A stretch of DNA of 64,000 bases. It comes from Bacteroidales bacterium. GTDB lineage: Bacteria > Bacteroidota > Bacteroidia > Bacteroidales > Paludibacteraceae. The DNA lies in the NCBI GenBank assembly GCA_012519425.1, contig JAAYQF010000087.1:1-64000 (forward strand), read 5' to 3'. This document shows positions 21,434 through 29,197 of the stretch, in pieces. The first letter of the stretch is position 1, and every line of letters begins with the position of its first letter. Position numbers and translations under genes: made by a program. The notes below the pieces were generated by a model. The model had not been told where the DNA came from. It was given only the letters and a program-made list of their open reading frames with translations, and did not search any database.

Positions 21434-21468
21434 CCCCGACGACCTCTTTAAAGAAAAGGTGTTCGGGG
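21434..21468 (+). terminator. hairpin downstream of pnp
   Basis: A CCCCGA arm at 21434-21439 pairs with TCGGGG at 21463-21468, extended inward by ACCT/AGGT. There is no T-run directly after it, so it may be an RNA-processing or 3'-protecting hairpin, with the real terminator further on at 21485-21522. Confidence 0.5.
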
Positions 21469-21484
21469 ATGCAGGAAATCTTAG

Positions 21485-21522
21485 AAAAACCCTCGGTTAT
21501 GTTATGTAGCTGAGGGTTTTTT
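21485..21522 (+). terminator. Rho-independent terminator of pnp
   Basis: AAAAACCCTCGG pairs with the CTGAGGGTTTTT arm at 21510-21521, followed by T residues. Because both flanks are A/T runs, it may also work in the opposite direction. Confidence 0.75.
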
Positions 21523-21568
21523 AGAAGATTTTCAATGTCTGCCCCAAGGAGAATTCATTGAAAATGCT

Positions 21569-21576
21569 TAATTTTG
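21569..21576 (+). promoter_or_regulatory. dacB promoter, -7 element
   Basis: TAATTTTG matches TAnnTTTG and lies 22 bp before the dacB ATG. A -33 TTG at the right spacing is not clear. Confidence 0.35.
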
Positions 21577-21598
21577 CGGGAAATTTAATTTTCCCCTG

Positions 21599-23044
21599 AT
21601 GAATAAGATGTTTAGATTCCTTTTAATGACGGGGCTTCTGACAGGAAGCCTTTCTGTTTTTGCAAATGACCCTATTGATAAATTTATCAATGAGCCGTCG
21701 ATGCAAAATGCCAATATCAGCATATTGGTCAAAGACCTAAAAACAGGCAAGGAACTATATCAGCAAAGACCCAATCACGCTACCATTCCGGCATCTACCA
21801 TGAAAGTCCTGACTACGGCGACTGCCCTGGAGTTGATGGGAGCCAACTATCAATATAAAACTGTACTTGCTCATGATGGTAGCATAGATCACCAATCAGG
21901 TGTATTGAACGGCAACTTATACATCATCGGAAACGGTGATCCTACATTAGGCTCTTTAAGAATGGGAGACAGGCAATTCTTATCAAAATGGGCCGGTGCT
22001 ATAAAAGCGGCAGGTATCGCTAAGATCAATGGAAGTATCATTGCCGATGAAAGTAGGTTCGATAATGAGGGTTCTAACCCTAAATGGACCTGGGACGATA
22101 TCGGAAACTATTATGCACCGGGTATTTATGCCATTGCCTACCGCGACAACACTTTAAACGTTACCTTTAAATCAGGAGCAGTTGGTACCACGCCTGAAAT
22201 CATTAATATCAATCCTAAGATTGAAGATTTGACGATAGAAAATAATTTGATGAGCAGCAGGATTACTTTCGATAGCGCCTATTTTTACGGTACCTCAAAA
22301 AGTAAAAACCGCTCGGTACGTGGTGAGATTCCGGCCAATAGTCCGGGGTTTGTCGTAAAAGCTGAGTTGCCGGAACCCGGGTTGGTGCTCGTCCAGGATT
22401 TCCAGCTGGAGTTGGAACAACAGGGGGTTGAAGTTACAAAACAACCTTTTACCATTCCTGTTGCAAATTATACTTTCCCTGCCAAAAACACTGCACGGAA
22501 AATCATCTATACCCATTATTCAGAGCCCTTAAGTAAAATCGTTGAGGAAATAAACCAGCAAAGCAATAATTTTTACGCCGAACAGGTATTCAAATCTTTG
22601 AGCTTGTTCCGTTATGGCTTGGGAACGAATCGTCACTCCATAAGTATGATCCGCAACTTTTGGAAATCAAAAGGATTGGATGTCAATCAATTATTTCAAT
22701 CGGATGGTTCAGGCTTAAGTCCGACCAATGCTGTGTCTGCCAGTTTTTTAACATCGGTTATGGAGTATATGTACCAAAAAAGTAAAAATAAAGAGGTGTT
22801 TTTCAAAAGTTTATCTATTGCCGGGAAAACAGGTACTTTAGCCGGTGTACTCAAAAATACTCCATTATCCGGAAAAGTTTATGCGAAAAGTGGGACCATC
22901 GCACGGGTCAGGGCATATACCGGGTACATCATAGATGATGATCGGGAATGGGTGTTTACTATCATGGTGAATAATTATAATGGAAATTCCTGGCAGGCAC
23001 TGCGTAAAATTGAAAATTTATTGGTTGAACTTTATAGGGAATGA
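21599..23044 (+). CDS. dacB: D-alanyl-D-alanine carboxypeptidase/endopeptidase (peptidase S13, PBP4 type)
   Basis: A periplasmic low-molecular-weight penicillin-binding protein of 481 residues that trims or cleaves peptidoglycan cross-links. The signal peptide covers about 1-22 (ending VFAN). The three active-site motifs are present: S66-T-M-K69, the SNN of QQSNNFYAEQ, and KTG in GKTGTLAGV. The S13-type insertion domain lies between the first two. It has its own promoter-like sequence, and the next gene also has one, so it is likely monocistronic. Confidence 0.93.
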   Translation: MNKMFRFLLMTGLLTGSLSVFANDPIDKFINEPSMQNANISILVKDLKTGKELYQQRPNHATIPASTMKVLTTATALELMGANYQYKTVLAHDGSIDHQSGVLNGNLYIIGNGDPTLGSLRMGDRQFLSKWAGAIKAAGIAKINGSIIADESRFDNEGSNPKWTWDDIGNYYAPGIYAIAYRDNTLNVTFKSGAVGTTPEIININPKIEDLTIENNLMSSRITFDSAYFYGTSKSKNRSVRGEIPANSPGFVVKAELPEPGLVLVQDFQLELEQQGVEVTKQPFTIPVANYTFPAKNTARKIIYTHYSEPLSKIVEEINQQSNNFYAEQVFKSLSLFRYGLGTNRHSISMIRNFWKSKGLDVNQLFQSDGSGLSPTNAVSASFLTSVMEYMYQKSKNKEVFFKSLSIAGKTGTLAGVLKNTPLSGKVYAKSGTIARVRAYTGYIIDDDREWVFTIMVNNYNGNSWQALRKIENLLVELYRE

Positions 23045-23096
23045 ACAATAAAATTATAAAATTCCATATTTCTGTGCCCGGAAAGAAAAAAAAGTA

Positions 23097-23104
23097 TATC
23101 TTTG
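23097..23104 (+). promoter_or_regulatory. promoter of the phenol-lyase-like gene, -7 element
   Basis: TATCTTTG is an exact TAnnTTTG match. It predicts a transcript start near 23111 and an unusually long leader of about 146 nt before the ATG at 23257. Confidence 0.5.
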
Positions 23105-23122
23105 CAGTCCAAATTCTTTGAA

Positions 23123-23175
23123 GGCGGCGTCTTATAAGTTCCGGGTTCCGGGGTGCGAAGTTTTGAGACACCGTC
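23123..23175 (+). repeat. mini-MITE remnant in the phenol-lyase leader
   Basis: The arms GGCGGCGTCTTATAA (23123-23137) and TTTTGAGACACCGTC (23161-23175) resemble the terminal repeats of the MITE-like family and can pair over 12-13 of 15 positions. Between them lies a G-rich heptad-type stretch (GTTCCGG twice, then GGTGCG). Confidence 0.5.
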
Positions 23176-23183
23176 AGTACAGG

Positions 23184-23214
23184 GTGTTTGTGATGCAGAC
23201 ACTCTTTCTTTTTT
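23184..23214 (+). promoter_or_regulatory. attenuator-like hairpin in the phenol-lyase leader
   Basis: GTGTTTG (23184-23190), a 5-nt loop and CAGACAC (23196-23202) form a 7-bp stem with one G-U pair. It is followed by a T-rich run (23203-23214), as in an intrinsic terminator, yet it lies upstream of the coding start. ACACC at 23168-23172 could instead pair with GGTGT at 23183-23187 and prevent it. A tiny reading frame, MQTLFLF (23193-23216), overlaps it. Pairing was judged by eye only. Confidence 0.4.
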
Positions 23215-23256
23215 GAGAAGCACCAAATTTTAAATACATATTACGTTATAATAGAT

Positions 23257-24705
23257 ATGCAAGAGATTAAATTTTACAGCGGAGAAAAGTTACCACTTGA
23301 GCAACACAAAGCACGTATCGTTCAAAAAATATATTTAGCACCCATCGACAGAAGGTTGGAAGCACTTTATGAAGGAGGCTTTAATACTTTCCAATTGAAC
23401 ACCAAGGATGTGTTTTTGGATATGTTGACTGACTCAGGTACCAATGCTATGAGTGACAATCAGCTGGCTGCTATGATGCATGCTGATGATGCTTATGCCG
23501 GTTCTCAAAGTTTTATCAGGTTGCAAAAAGCTGTTGAAGATGTGTTGGGTAAAAAATATTTATTGCCTGTGCATCAAGGACGTGCAGCCGAAAACTTGAT
23601 TAGTGTGGCTTATGTTAAAAAGGGAAGTTTGGTTCCAATGAACTATCACTTCACAACAGCCATGGCACATATCACTGACAAAGGCGGACAGATTGCAGAA
23701 TTGCTGTATGACGAAGCCTATGTTGTAAATTCCAGTCATCCCTTTAAAGGGAATATGAATATCGAAAAATTGGAAGAAGTGATCATTCAAAAAGGAGCGA
23801 AAAACATACCCTTCATCCGGATGGAAGCCTCTACTAATTTAATTGGCGGTCAGCCTTTCTCCATGCAAAACCTGCGTGACGTTCGTGCTATCGCTGATAA
23901 ATATCAGATCAGATTGGTTCTTGACTGCAGTTTGTTGGGAGAAAATGCTTTTTTGATTCTTGAAAGGGAAGAGGAATTCAAAGATTCCGACATGGGAACA
24001 GTTATTAAGGCCATGACTGATCTGGCTGATTTGTGCTATTTTTCTGCACGAAAACTCAGCTCCTCAAGAGGTGGCGGTATTGCGACTAATAGCATTGAAA
24101 TCTACCGTGAATTAGAAGCTTTGGTACCTCTTTATGAAGGGTTTTTAACCTATGGAGGCATGTCTGTTCGCGAGATAGAAGCTATGGCTGTGGGCCTATA
24201 TGAAACATTGGACGATAGTATTATTCGTCAAAGCCCGTCTTTCATCAAATATTTAGTAGAAGAATTAGATAAGAAAGGTATTCCGGTTATCAAGCCGGCG
24301 GGTGTTTTGGGCGCACATTTAGATGCCATGCAAATCTGTTCACACATACCACAATCTCAGTATCCTGCGGGTTCTTTGGCCGCCGCTTTATTTTTGGCTT
24401 CAGGTGTACGCGGTATGGAACGCGGTTCTATGTCCAATCAGCGTGACGAATATGGTAATGAAACCTTTGCTGATATGGAGTTGGTGCGTTTGGCCATTCC
24501 TCGTCGTGTATTTACCCTTTCTCAAATCAAATATGTGGAAGACAGGGTTACCTGGTTGTACGATAACCGTGAGCTCATCGGTGGTTTGAAATTTAACTAC
24601 GAGCCGCCTGTACTGCGCTTCTTTATGGGTAAATTGGAGCCTGTAAATGATTGGCCTCAAAAATTACTTGCCAAGTTTAAAGAAGATTTTGGTGATAGCT
24701 TATAA
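23257..24705 (+). CDS. PLP-dependent beta-eliminating lyase, tyrosine phenol-lyase-like (divergent)
   Basis: 482 residues, the length of tyrosine phenol-lyase/tryptophanase. The C-terminal region (MERG at 387-390; ELVRLAIPRRVFT, with R411; EPPVLRFF) is closer to tyrosine phenol-lyase than to tryptophanase as I recall them, including the Arg of MERG that binds the phenol. The PLP lysine is K266 in SARK and the pyridine-binding Asp is D223. The Arg normally three residues after that Asp is Leu226, and the SGKKD-type motif is SARKL. The enzyme may therefore act on another amino acid. The family releases pyruvate and ammonia. A leader hairpin may regulate it and a strong terminator follows. Confidence 0.75.
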   Translation: MQEIKFYSGEKLPLEQHKARIVQKIYLAPIDRRLEALYEGGFNTFQLNTKDVFLDMLTDSGTNAMSDNQLAAMMHADDAYAGSQSFIRLQKAVEDVLGKKYLLPVHQGRAAENLISVAYVKKGSLVPMNYHFTTAMAHITDKGGQIAELLYDEAYVVNSSHPFKGNMNIEKLEEVIIQKGAKNIPFIRMEASTNLIGGQPFSMQNLRDVRAIADKYQIRLVLDCSLLGENAFLILEREEEFKDSDMGTVIKAMTDLADLCYFSARKLSSSRGGGIATNSIEIYRELEALVPLYEGFLTYGGMSVREIEAMAVGLYETLDDSIIRQSPSFIKYLVEELDKKGIPVIKPAGVLGAHLDAMQICSHIPQSQYPAGSLAAALFLASGVRGMERGSMSNQRDEYGNETFADMELVRLAIPRRVFTLSQIKYVEDRVTWLYDNRELIGGLKFNYEPPVLRFFMGKLEPVNDWPQKLLAKFKEDFGDSL

Positions 24706-24719
24706 GATGAAATAAAGCC

Positions 24720-24813
24720 GGGACTGTCTCAAAAACAACTATTTAACTTCGAAGTACGTGGTTGAGCCCGAATATCGGAGGTAACAAAGCAGTTGGGCAG
24801 TTCTAAGATATCT
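24720..24813 (+). repeat. degraded MITE copy downstream of the phenol-lyase gene
   Basis: Begins with GGGACTGTCTCAAAA (left end) and continues with GAGCCCGAATATCGGAGGTAACAAAGCAGTTGGGCA-like core sequence split over mutated stretches. The middle is deleted and the right terminal motif is damaged. The remaining spacer to zupT holds a terminator and a promoter but no gene. Confidence 0.55.
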
Positions 24814-24830
24814 ACGAATTAATTTATGAT

Positions 24831-24871
24831 TTGACGATTTGCTATAGTACATGGCAAATCGTCAGTTTTTT
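24831..24871 (+). terminator. Rho-independent terminator after the phenol-lyase gene
   Basis: TTGACGATTTGC (24831-24842) pairs with GCAAATCGTCAG (24854-24865) around an 11-nt loop, followed by six T residues. Confidence 0.85.
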
Positions 24872-24974
24872 ATCAGAAACACGTTTATAAAGATATTTAG
24901 TTATTTATATCATCAAAATCTATAAGTGCCTATTTCTTCTACCCTTTAGCTGTTTTTTCTTAAACTATTTTTTC

Positions 24975-24982
24975 TACCTTTG
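24975..24982 (+). promoter_or_regulatory. zupT promoter, -7 element
   Basis: TACCTTTG matches TAnnTTTG, 22 bp before the zupT ATG, in a very AT-rich region. Confidence 0.4.
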
Positions 24983-25004
24983 TGTTTGAATTTTTTAAAC
25001 GCAT

Positions 25005-25808
25005 ATGGAATCCAATGTTCTTTTTGCCTTTGGTTTGACGCTCTTTGCCGGTTTAGCAACCGGTATAGGCAGCTTTATTGGTTTGTTGTCTAAAAAATTC
25101 AATCCGAAGTTTTTGGCCGGATCGCTTGGTTTTTCAGCCGGTGTGATGATATATGTGTCCCTGGTAGAGATTTTTTTCGAGGCAAAAAAAGCATTGATGT
25201 TGGAGTACGGTGATAAACTTGGATATGCTTATACAACCATCGCTTTTTTTGCAGGTATCGCTTTTATTGCCATCATTGACAGGATGATACCATCCATGGA
25301 TAACCCACACGAAATCAAAAAGACTAAAAATTACGATAGCCTGGCTGTAAATAATAAAAAATTGATGCGAATGGGTCTTTTTTCGGCTTTCGCCATTGCC
25401 GTTCACAACTTTCCGGAGGGTTTGGCAACCTTCATGGCTGGTATGACCAACCCGACTTTAGGAATTAGTATTGCTGTTGCCATTGCCATTCACAATATTC
25501 CCGAAGGTTTGGCCGTTTCTGTACCAATATATTATGCTACGGGAAGCAAGAAAAAGGCCTTTGTTCTTTCCTTTCTTTCTGGTCTGTCCGAACCAGTCGG
25601 CGCTATCATTGGTTATTTCTTTCTGAGATGGTTCTTTACTGAATCGGTCCTTGGTTTTATCTTTGCTGCGGTGGCGGGTATCATGGTGTTCATTTCTCTG
25701 GATGAATTATTGCCTACTGCTGAAGAATACGGTGAACACCATGTGGCAATCTACGGTTTGATAGCTGGTATGGCTGTGATGGCATTGAGTTTAGTGCTGA
25801 TGGCTTGA
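25005..25808 (+). CDS. zupT: ZIP-family metal transporter ZupT
   Basis: An inner-membrane protein of 267 residues with about eight transmembrane helices. It imports zinc and possibly other divalent metals. The two family metal-site motifs are present in the central helices: HNFPEGLATF and HNIPEGLAVS. The length equals that of other ZupT proteins. The next gene begins 6-15 bp later on the same strand, so the two are probably co-transcribed. No Zur-type operator is recognisable. Confidence 0.93.
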   Translation: MESNVLFAFGLTLFAGLATGIGSFIGLLSKKFNPKFLAGSLGFSAGVMIYVSLVEIFFEAKKALMLEYGDKLGYAYTTIAFFAGIAFIAIIDRMIPSMDNPHEIKKTKNYDSLAVNNKKLMRMGLFSAFAIAVHNFPEGLATFMAGMTNPTLGISIAVAIAIHNIPEGLAVSVPIYYATGSKKKAFVLSFLSGLSEPVGAIIGYFFLRWFFTESVLGFIFAAVAGIMVFISLDELLPTAEEYGEHHVAIYGLIAGMAVMALSLVLMA

Positions 25809-25823
25809 GTTTAATTGTTTGCA

Positions 25824-26756
25824 ATGCAAAAAGTTCCCAATACATTAGGTTTGATTGAGTTAAGGAATATCCCTTTGCAGGAGATTATTCCTTATATTCA
25901 TTGGTCGTATTTGTTTATGGCCTGGCGTATTCCCGGTAAATATGAAGGGATAGCAGAGGCGGTTCTTTCTCCGGAGAATGAAAAGGACTGGTTAAAAAAT
26001 CTTTCTAAAGAGAATAGAGCCAAGGCAGAAGAGGCATTGAAACTTTATAAAGATGCATTGGATATGTTGGAGAAGTTTGAAAACCAACAAGTCCTGCAAA
26101 TTAATGCTAATGTCGGATTTTATCAAACTTATACTGAAGGAGATGATATTATCATTGACTCCGGAAATGAAAAAATTCACCTCCCAACTTTGCGGCAACA
26201 AAAGGCATCTTCTGAGGGATATTGCTATGCTTTGGCTGACTTTATCAATCCCGCCGGAGATTATATAGGCGTATTTGCCAATACGGTGCTGGGTGTGGAA
26301 ACTTTTGCCGCAAAATATGAAAAAGAAGGGGATGTTTACAAGGCATTGTTAGTCAAAATGTTGGCGGATAGGTTGGCGGAAGGCACAGCAGAATGGTTGC
26401 ATTATAAAATCCGTACGCAATATTGGGGCTATGCGCCCGATGAACCCGAAGATATCAAAGAGATGTTCAAGGTGCATTATCAGGGCATTCGTCCGGCGGT
26501 GGGTTATCCTTCCTTGCCCGACCAGTCAGTAATTTTCGATTTAGATCCGCTGATCCAATTTAATGAGATGGGTATACAGTTGACGGAACATGGTGCTATG
26601 TCGCCTAATGCTTCTGTATGCGGACTTATTTTGTCACACCCGCAATCCAGGTATTTTGTAGTGGGTAAAATTGATGAAGAACAACTCCTTGATTATGCAC
26701 GCCGCCGCAACAAGTCACCGGAAGAAATGCGGAAATGGCTTTCGGCTAACCTTTAA
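25824..26756 (+). CDS. stand-alone MetH activation domain (cobalamin-dependent methionine synthase reactivation)
   Basis: About 310 residues that align along their whole length with the C-terminal S-adenosylmethionine-binding activation domain of MetH. Recognisable blocks are [58 protein letters not shown] and [19 protein letters not shown]. In E. coli this domain reductively remethylates the oxidised cofactor of MetH; here it is a separate protein, so the catalytic modules must be elsewhere in the genome. A TTG at 25815 is an alternative start. It follows zupT closely. Confidence 0.9.
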   Translation: MQKVPNTLGLIELRNIPLQEIIPYIHWSYLFMAWRIPGKYEGIAEAVLSPENEKDWLKNLSKENRAKAEEALKLYKDALDMLEKFENQQVLQINANVGFYQTYTEGDDIIIDSGNEKIHLPTLRQQKASSEGYCYALADFINPAGDYIGVFANTVLGVETFAAKYEKEGDVYKALLVKMLADRLAEGTAEWLHYKIRTQYWGYAPDEPEDIKEMFKVHYQGIRPAVGYPSLPDQSVIFDLDPLIQFNEMGIQLTEHGAMSPNASVCGLILSHPQSRYFVVGKIDEEQLLDYARRRNKSPEEMRKWLSANL

Positions 26757-26771
26757 TTGCTGCATTTTTTG

Positions 26772-26779
26772 TACATTTG
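26772..26779 (+). promoter_or_regulatory. trmD promoter, -7 element
   Basis: TACATTTG matches TAnnTTTG. It lies just after the stop codon of the MetH-domain gene and 20 bp before the trmD ATG, so trmD probably has its own transcript and a very short leader. Confidence 0.5.
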
Positions 26780-26799
26780 CTTCTTTAAAAACAAGCGAC

Positions 26800-27471
26800 A
26801 TGCGTATTGATATCATTGCTGCCGTTCCTGAATTATTGCACAGTCCGTTGAATTTTTCTATCCTGAAAAGGGCACAGGAGAAAAAACTGGTAGAGATTGT
26901 GGTGCATAACCTGAGGGATTATGCGGTGGACAAGCACAAGCGCATTGATGATTATGCTTACGGTTTTGGAGCAGGCATGGTATTGATGATCGAACCTGTA
27001 GATCGCATCATCAGCAAGCTGAAATCGGAGCGTACCTATGATGAAATCATCTACACCTCTCCCGATGGTGAAAAGTTCAGTCAACCTTTGGCCAATCAGT
27101 TATCAATGAGAGAAAACCTGATCATTTTGTGCGGGCATTACAAGGGCATAGACCACAGGATCAGGGAGCATTTGATTACCAGGGAAATCAGCATAGGAGA
27201 TTTTGTGCTGACCGGTGGTGAGATTCCGGCAGCTATGATGGCTGATGCCATTGTGCGGTTGCTTCCCGGTGTTCTTTCCGATGAGACTTCCGCTCTTTCC
27301 GATTCTTTTCAGGATAATCTGTTGTCAGCACCGGTTTATACCCGCCCTGCAGATTATAAAGGCTGGAAAGTTCCGGACATCCTGCTCTCCGGTCACCAGG
27401 CCAATGTAGAAGCCTGGGAGCATGAGCAAGCAGTAGAGCGAACAAAAAGATTGAGACCGGATTTATTGTAA
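26800..27471 (+). CDS. trmD: tRNA (guanine-N1-)-methyltransferase TrmD
   Basis: Methylates G37 of tRNAs using S-adenosylmethionine, which protects reading frame. The start [13 protein letters not shown] is the conserved N-terminus, giving 223 residues. The frame is open for 43 codons upstream, but these overlap the preceding gene and the promoter and are not conserved in kind. The knotted SAM site is seen in [15 protein letters not shown] and [27 protein letters not shown]. The C-terminal part ([18 protein letters not shown]) is intact. Confidence 0.96.
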   Translation: MRIDIIAAVPELLHSPLNFSILKRAQEKKLVEIVVHNLRDYAVDKHKRIDDYAYGFGAGMVLMIEPVDRIISKLKSERTYDEIIYTSPDGEKFSQPLANQLSMRENLIILCGHYKGIDHRIREHLITREISIGDFVLTGGEIPAAMMADAIVRLLPGVLSDETSALSDSFQDNLLSAPVYTRPADYKGWKVPDILLSGHQANVEAWEHEQAVERTKRLRPDLL

Positions 27472-27487
27472 AAATTGGCGGTGTCTT

Positions 27488-27517
27488 TTGATATTCCAAA
27501 AAATAATACTATCTTTG
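27488..27517 (+). promoter_or_regulatory. initiator-tRNA promoter
   Basis: TTG at 27488-27490 and TATCTTTG at 27510-27517 match the Bacteroidota -33/-7 pattern with 19 nt between them. The tRNA begins 11 nt further on. Confidence 0.6.
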
Positions 27518-27528
27518 CAATCCATTAT

Positions 27529-27600
<72 letters not shown>

Positions 27601-27611
27601 CTAAGAAGCAG

Positions 27612-27641
27612 AAGGCTGTTGGATATTTCCGGCAGCCTTTG
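27612..27641 (+). terminator. terminator after the initiator tRNA
   Basis: AAGGCTG (27612-27618) pairs with CAGCCTT (27633-27639), followed by a short T-rich end. It also sits at the 3' end of gtrA on the other strand. Confidence 0.65.
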
Positions 27642-28127
27642 TTATTTGAAAGTGAATTTCTTTTGTGATACGTAACTTACACATACAGCAACGGTGGTGA
27701 TCAGCATTTTGGAGGGTGTCGGAAACCATCCGAAACCATCTACAAACAACTTCAACCCGAAGTAATTGATCAGTAGATTCAGCACGACTACCAGGGCATA
27801 ACGTACAATTTGTTTTTTCCCTGCTAAGTGGGAAGTAGTGAAAGTGACATATTTCTGTAGTAAAAAACCGGATAAAAAACTGATGGGGAAAGTAAGCGCC
27901 AAAGCCGCAATATGTGAACTTAGGGTTACAAAACCCAAATGCAGCATTTCTTTCTGGAGCACAAAGTGAAAGAAACAGAAGAACAGTACCCAGTCAAACA
28001 GCAAATTAGCTGCACCGGTAACACCGTATCTAAAAAACTCGATGGGCATGATTTTTTTAAAAGGAGGGTAGAAGAAATCAACAAATTTACGAATTGCATC
28101 TCCTGTCTTTTGTAAAAACTTACGCAT
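27642..28127 (-). CDS. GtrA-family membrane protein
   Basis: 161 residues with four predicted transmembrane helices. The family core is visible: EFFRYGVTGAANLLFDWVLFF near residues 30-50 and the last helix ending VCVSYVSQKKFTFK, close to the common W-x-x-x-R-x-F/FxF ending of GtrA proteins. GtrA proteins are thought to help flip lipid-linked sugars for cell-surface glycan modification. No glycosyltransferase is adjacent, so the substrate is unknown. It is convergent with the tRNA and divergent from rsmA. Confidence 0.8.
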   Translation of the reverse strand: MRKFLQKTGDAIRKFVDFFYPPFKKIMPIEFFRYGVTGAANLLFDWVLFFCFFHFVLQKEMLHLGFVTLSSHIAALALTFPISFLSGFLLQKYVTFTTSHLAGKKQIVRYALVVVLNLLINYFGLKLFVDGFGWFPTPSKMLITTVAVCVSYVSQKKFTFK

Positions 28128-28293
28128 GCTGATGGTGTTTGTTCAAATTTATTTACTTTTGTATGTTATGACATCCGTAACTGGAAACGGCAAAGATAGT
28201 GTATTATCTGTGTTTTTTCCAAAATTAAGTACCGGAAATTTTCGGTAAATTTCTCTGCTTAAATTGAATTTATTTTCTGAACTCGAAGCTAAT

Positions 28294-29082
28294 ATGGGTT
28301 ACGTAAAAGCGAAAAAATACCTGGGACAGCATTTTTTAAAAGACATGCAAATTGCACAACGCATAGTTGACAGTCTGCAAGTTACATCACCAACACTTGT
28401 GTTGGAAGTCGGTCCCGGAACGGGAGTGCTGACCCAGTTCCTTTTACGGAATCCCTTGGTTGAACTTACTGCCATTGAAATTGACAGTGAATCCGTTGTT
28501 TTTTTAGAAAAACATCATCCACAACTAAAGTTGGTTGAGGCAGACTTCTTAAAGATTGACCTACGTAAATATTTTGGTCAGGATACATTCAATCTCATCG
28601 GGAATTTTCCTTACAATATTTCTTCGCAGATATTTTTCAAGGTGTTGGAGTATCGTGATCAAATACCATTGGTTGTTGGTATGGTCCAGAAGGAAGTGGC
28701 TGAGCGTATAGCAGCTAAGTCCGGCAACAAAACATACGGTATTCTGTCTGTGCTTTTGCAGGCTTTTTATCATATTGAATATTTGTTTACCGTTTCTGAA
28801 CATGTGTTTGATCCGCCACCAAAAGTAAAATCAGCAGTTATTCGTTTGTCTCGCAATGAAGTTCGCCAACTGGGTTGCGATGAGAAACTTTTTAAAACGG
28901 TGGTTAAAACAGCCTTCAATCAACGTCGAAAAATGCTGAGAAATTCTCTTAAACCTCTTGTTGGTCCGGAATCACCCCTGTACGCAGATCCTTTATTCAA
29001 CAAGAGACCCGAACAGTTGGATGTTCAAGGCTTTATAGAGCTGACCAATAGGATTGAGTCGGCAATGGATATGAATGGTTAA
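28294..29082 (+). CDS. rsmA: 16S rRNA dimethyladenosine transferase (KsgA)
   Basis: Dimethylates two adjacent adenosines near the 3' end of 16S rRNA during small-subunit maturation. The SAM-binding site is [12 protein letters not shown], and the catalytic motif is [10 protein letters not shown]. The start [17 protein letters not shown] is the conserved N-terminus, 262 residues in all; an in-frame TTG ten codons upstream is less likely. The C-terminal helical domain ([13 protein letters not shown]) is intact. A MITE end follows the stop codon. Confidence 0.95.
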   Translation: MGYVKAKKYLGQHFLKDMQIAQRIVDSLQVTSPTLVLEVGPGTGVLTQFLLRNPLVELTAIEIDSESVVFLEKHHPQLKLVEADFLKIDLRKYFGQDTFNLIGNFPYNISSQIFFKVLEYRDQIPLVVGMVQKEVAERIAAKSGNKTYGILSVLLQAFYHIEYLFTVSEHVFDPPPKVKSAVIRLSRNEVRQLGCDEKLFKTVVKTAFNQRRKMLRNSLKPLVGPESPLYADPLFNKRPEQLDVQGFIELTNRIESAMDMNG

Positions 29083-29113
29083 ATTATGTGCAACTTCATA
29101 ATACAACAATATT

Positions 29114-29145
29114 TATGGGCGGTGTCTCAAAGTAAATATTTGACA
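29114..29145 (+). repeat. MITE end fragment upstream of rpoN
   Basis: GGCGGTGTCTCAAAGTAAAT and the following bases resemble the terminal part of the MITE family. Only one end is present. It runs directly into the rpoN promoter, whose -33 TTG lies within or at the edge of the fragment. Confidence 0.45.
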
Positions 29146-29168
29146 TTCCTCATTTTTCATTAACTTTG
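29140..29168 (+). promoter_or_regulatory. rpoN promoter
   Basis: TTG at 29140-29142 and TAACTTTG at 29161-29168, 18 nt apart, match the Bacteroidota -33/-7 pattern. The ATG is 29 bp downstream of the -7 element. Confidence 0.5.
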
Positions 29169-29197
29169 CGGCATTAATCCGAACGAATAAAGCTGGT

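Noticed and set aside
23257-24705. Assignment as plain tryptophanase (tnaA)
   Set aside because: The C-terminal motifs (MERG, ELVRLAIPRRV, LRFF) resemble tyrosine phenol-lyase more, the tryptophanase His near the C-terminus is Phe, and there is no TnaC-like leader with a critical Trp.
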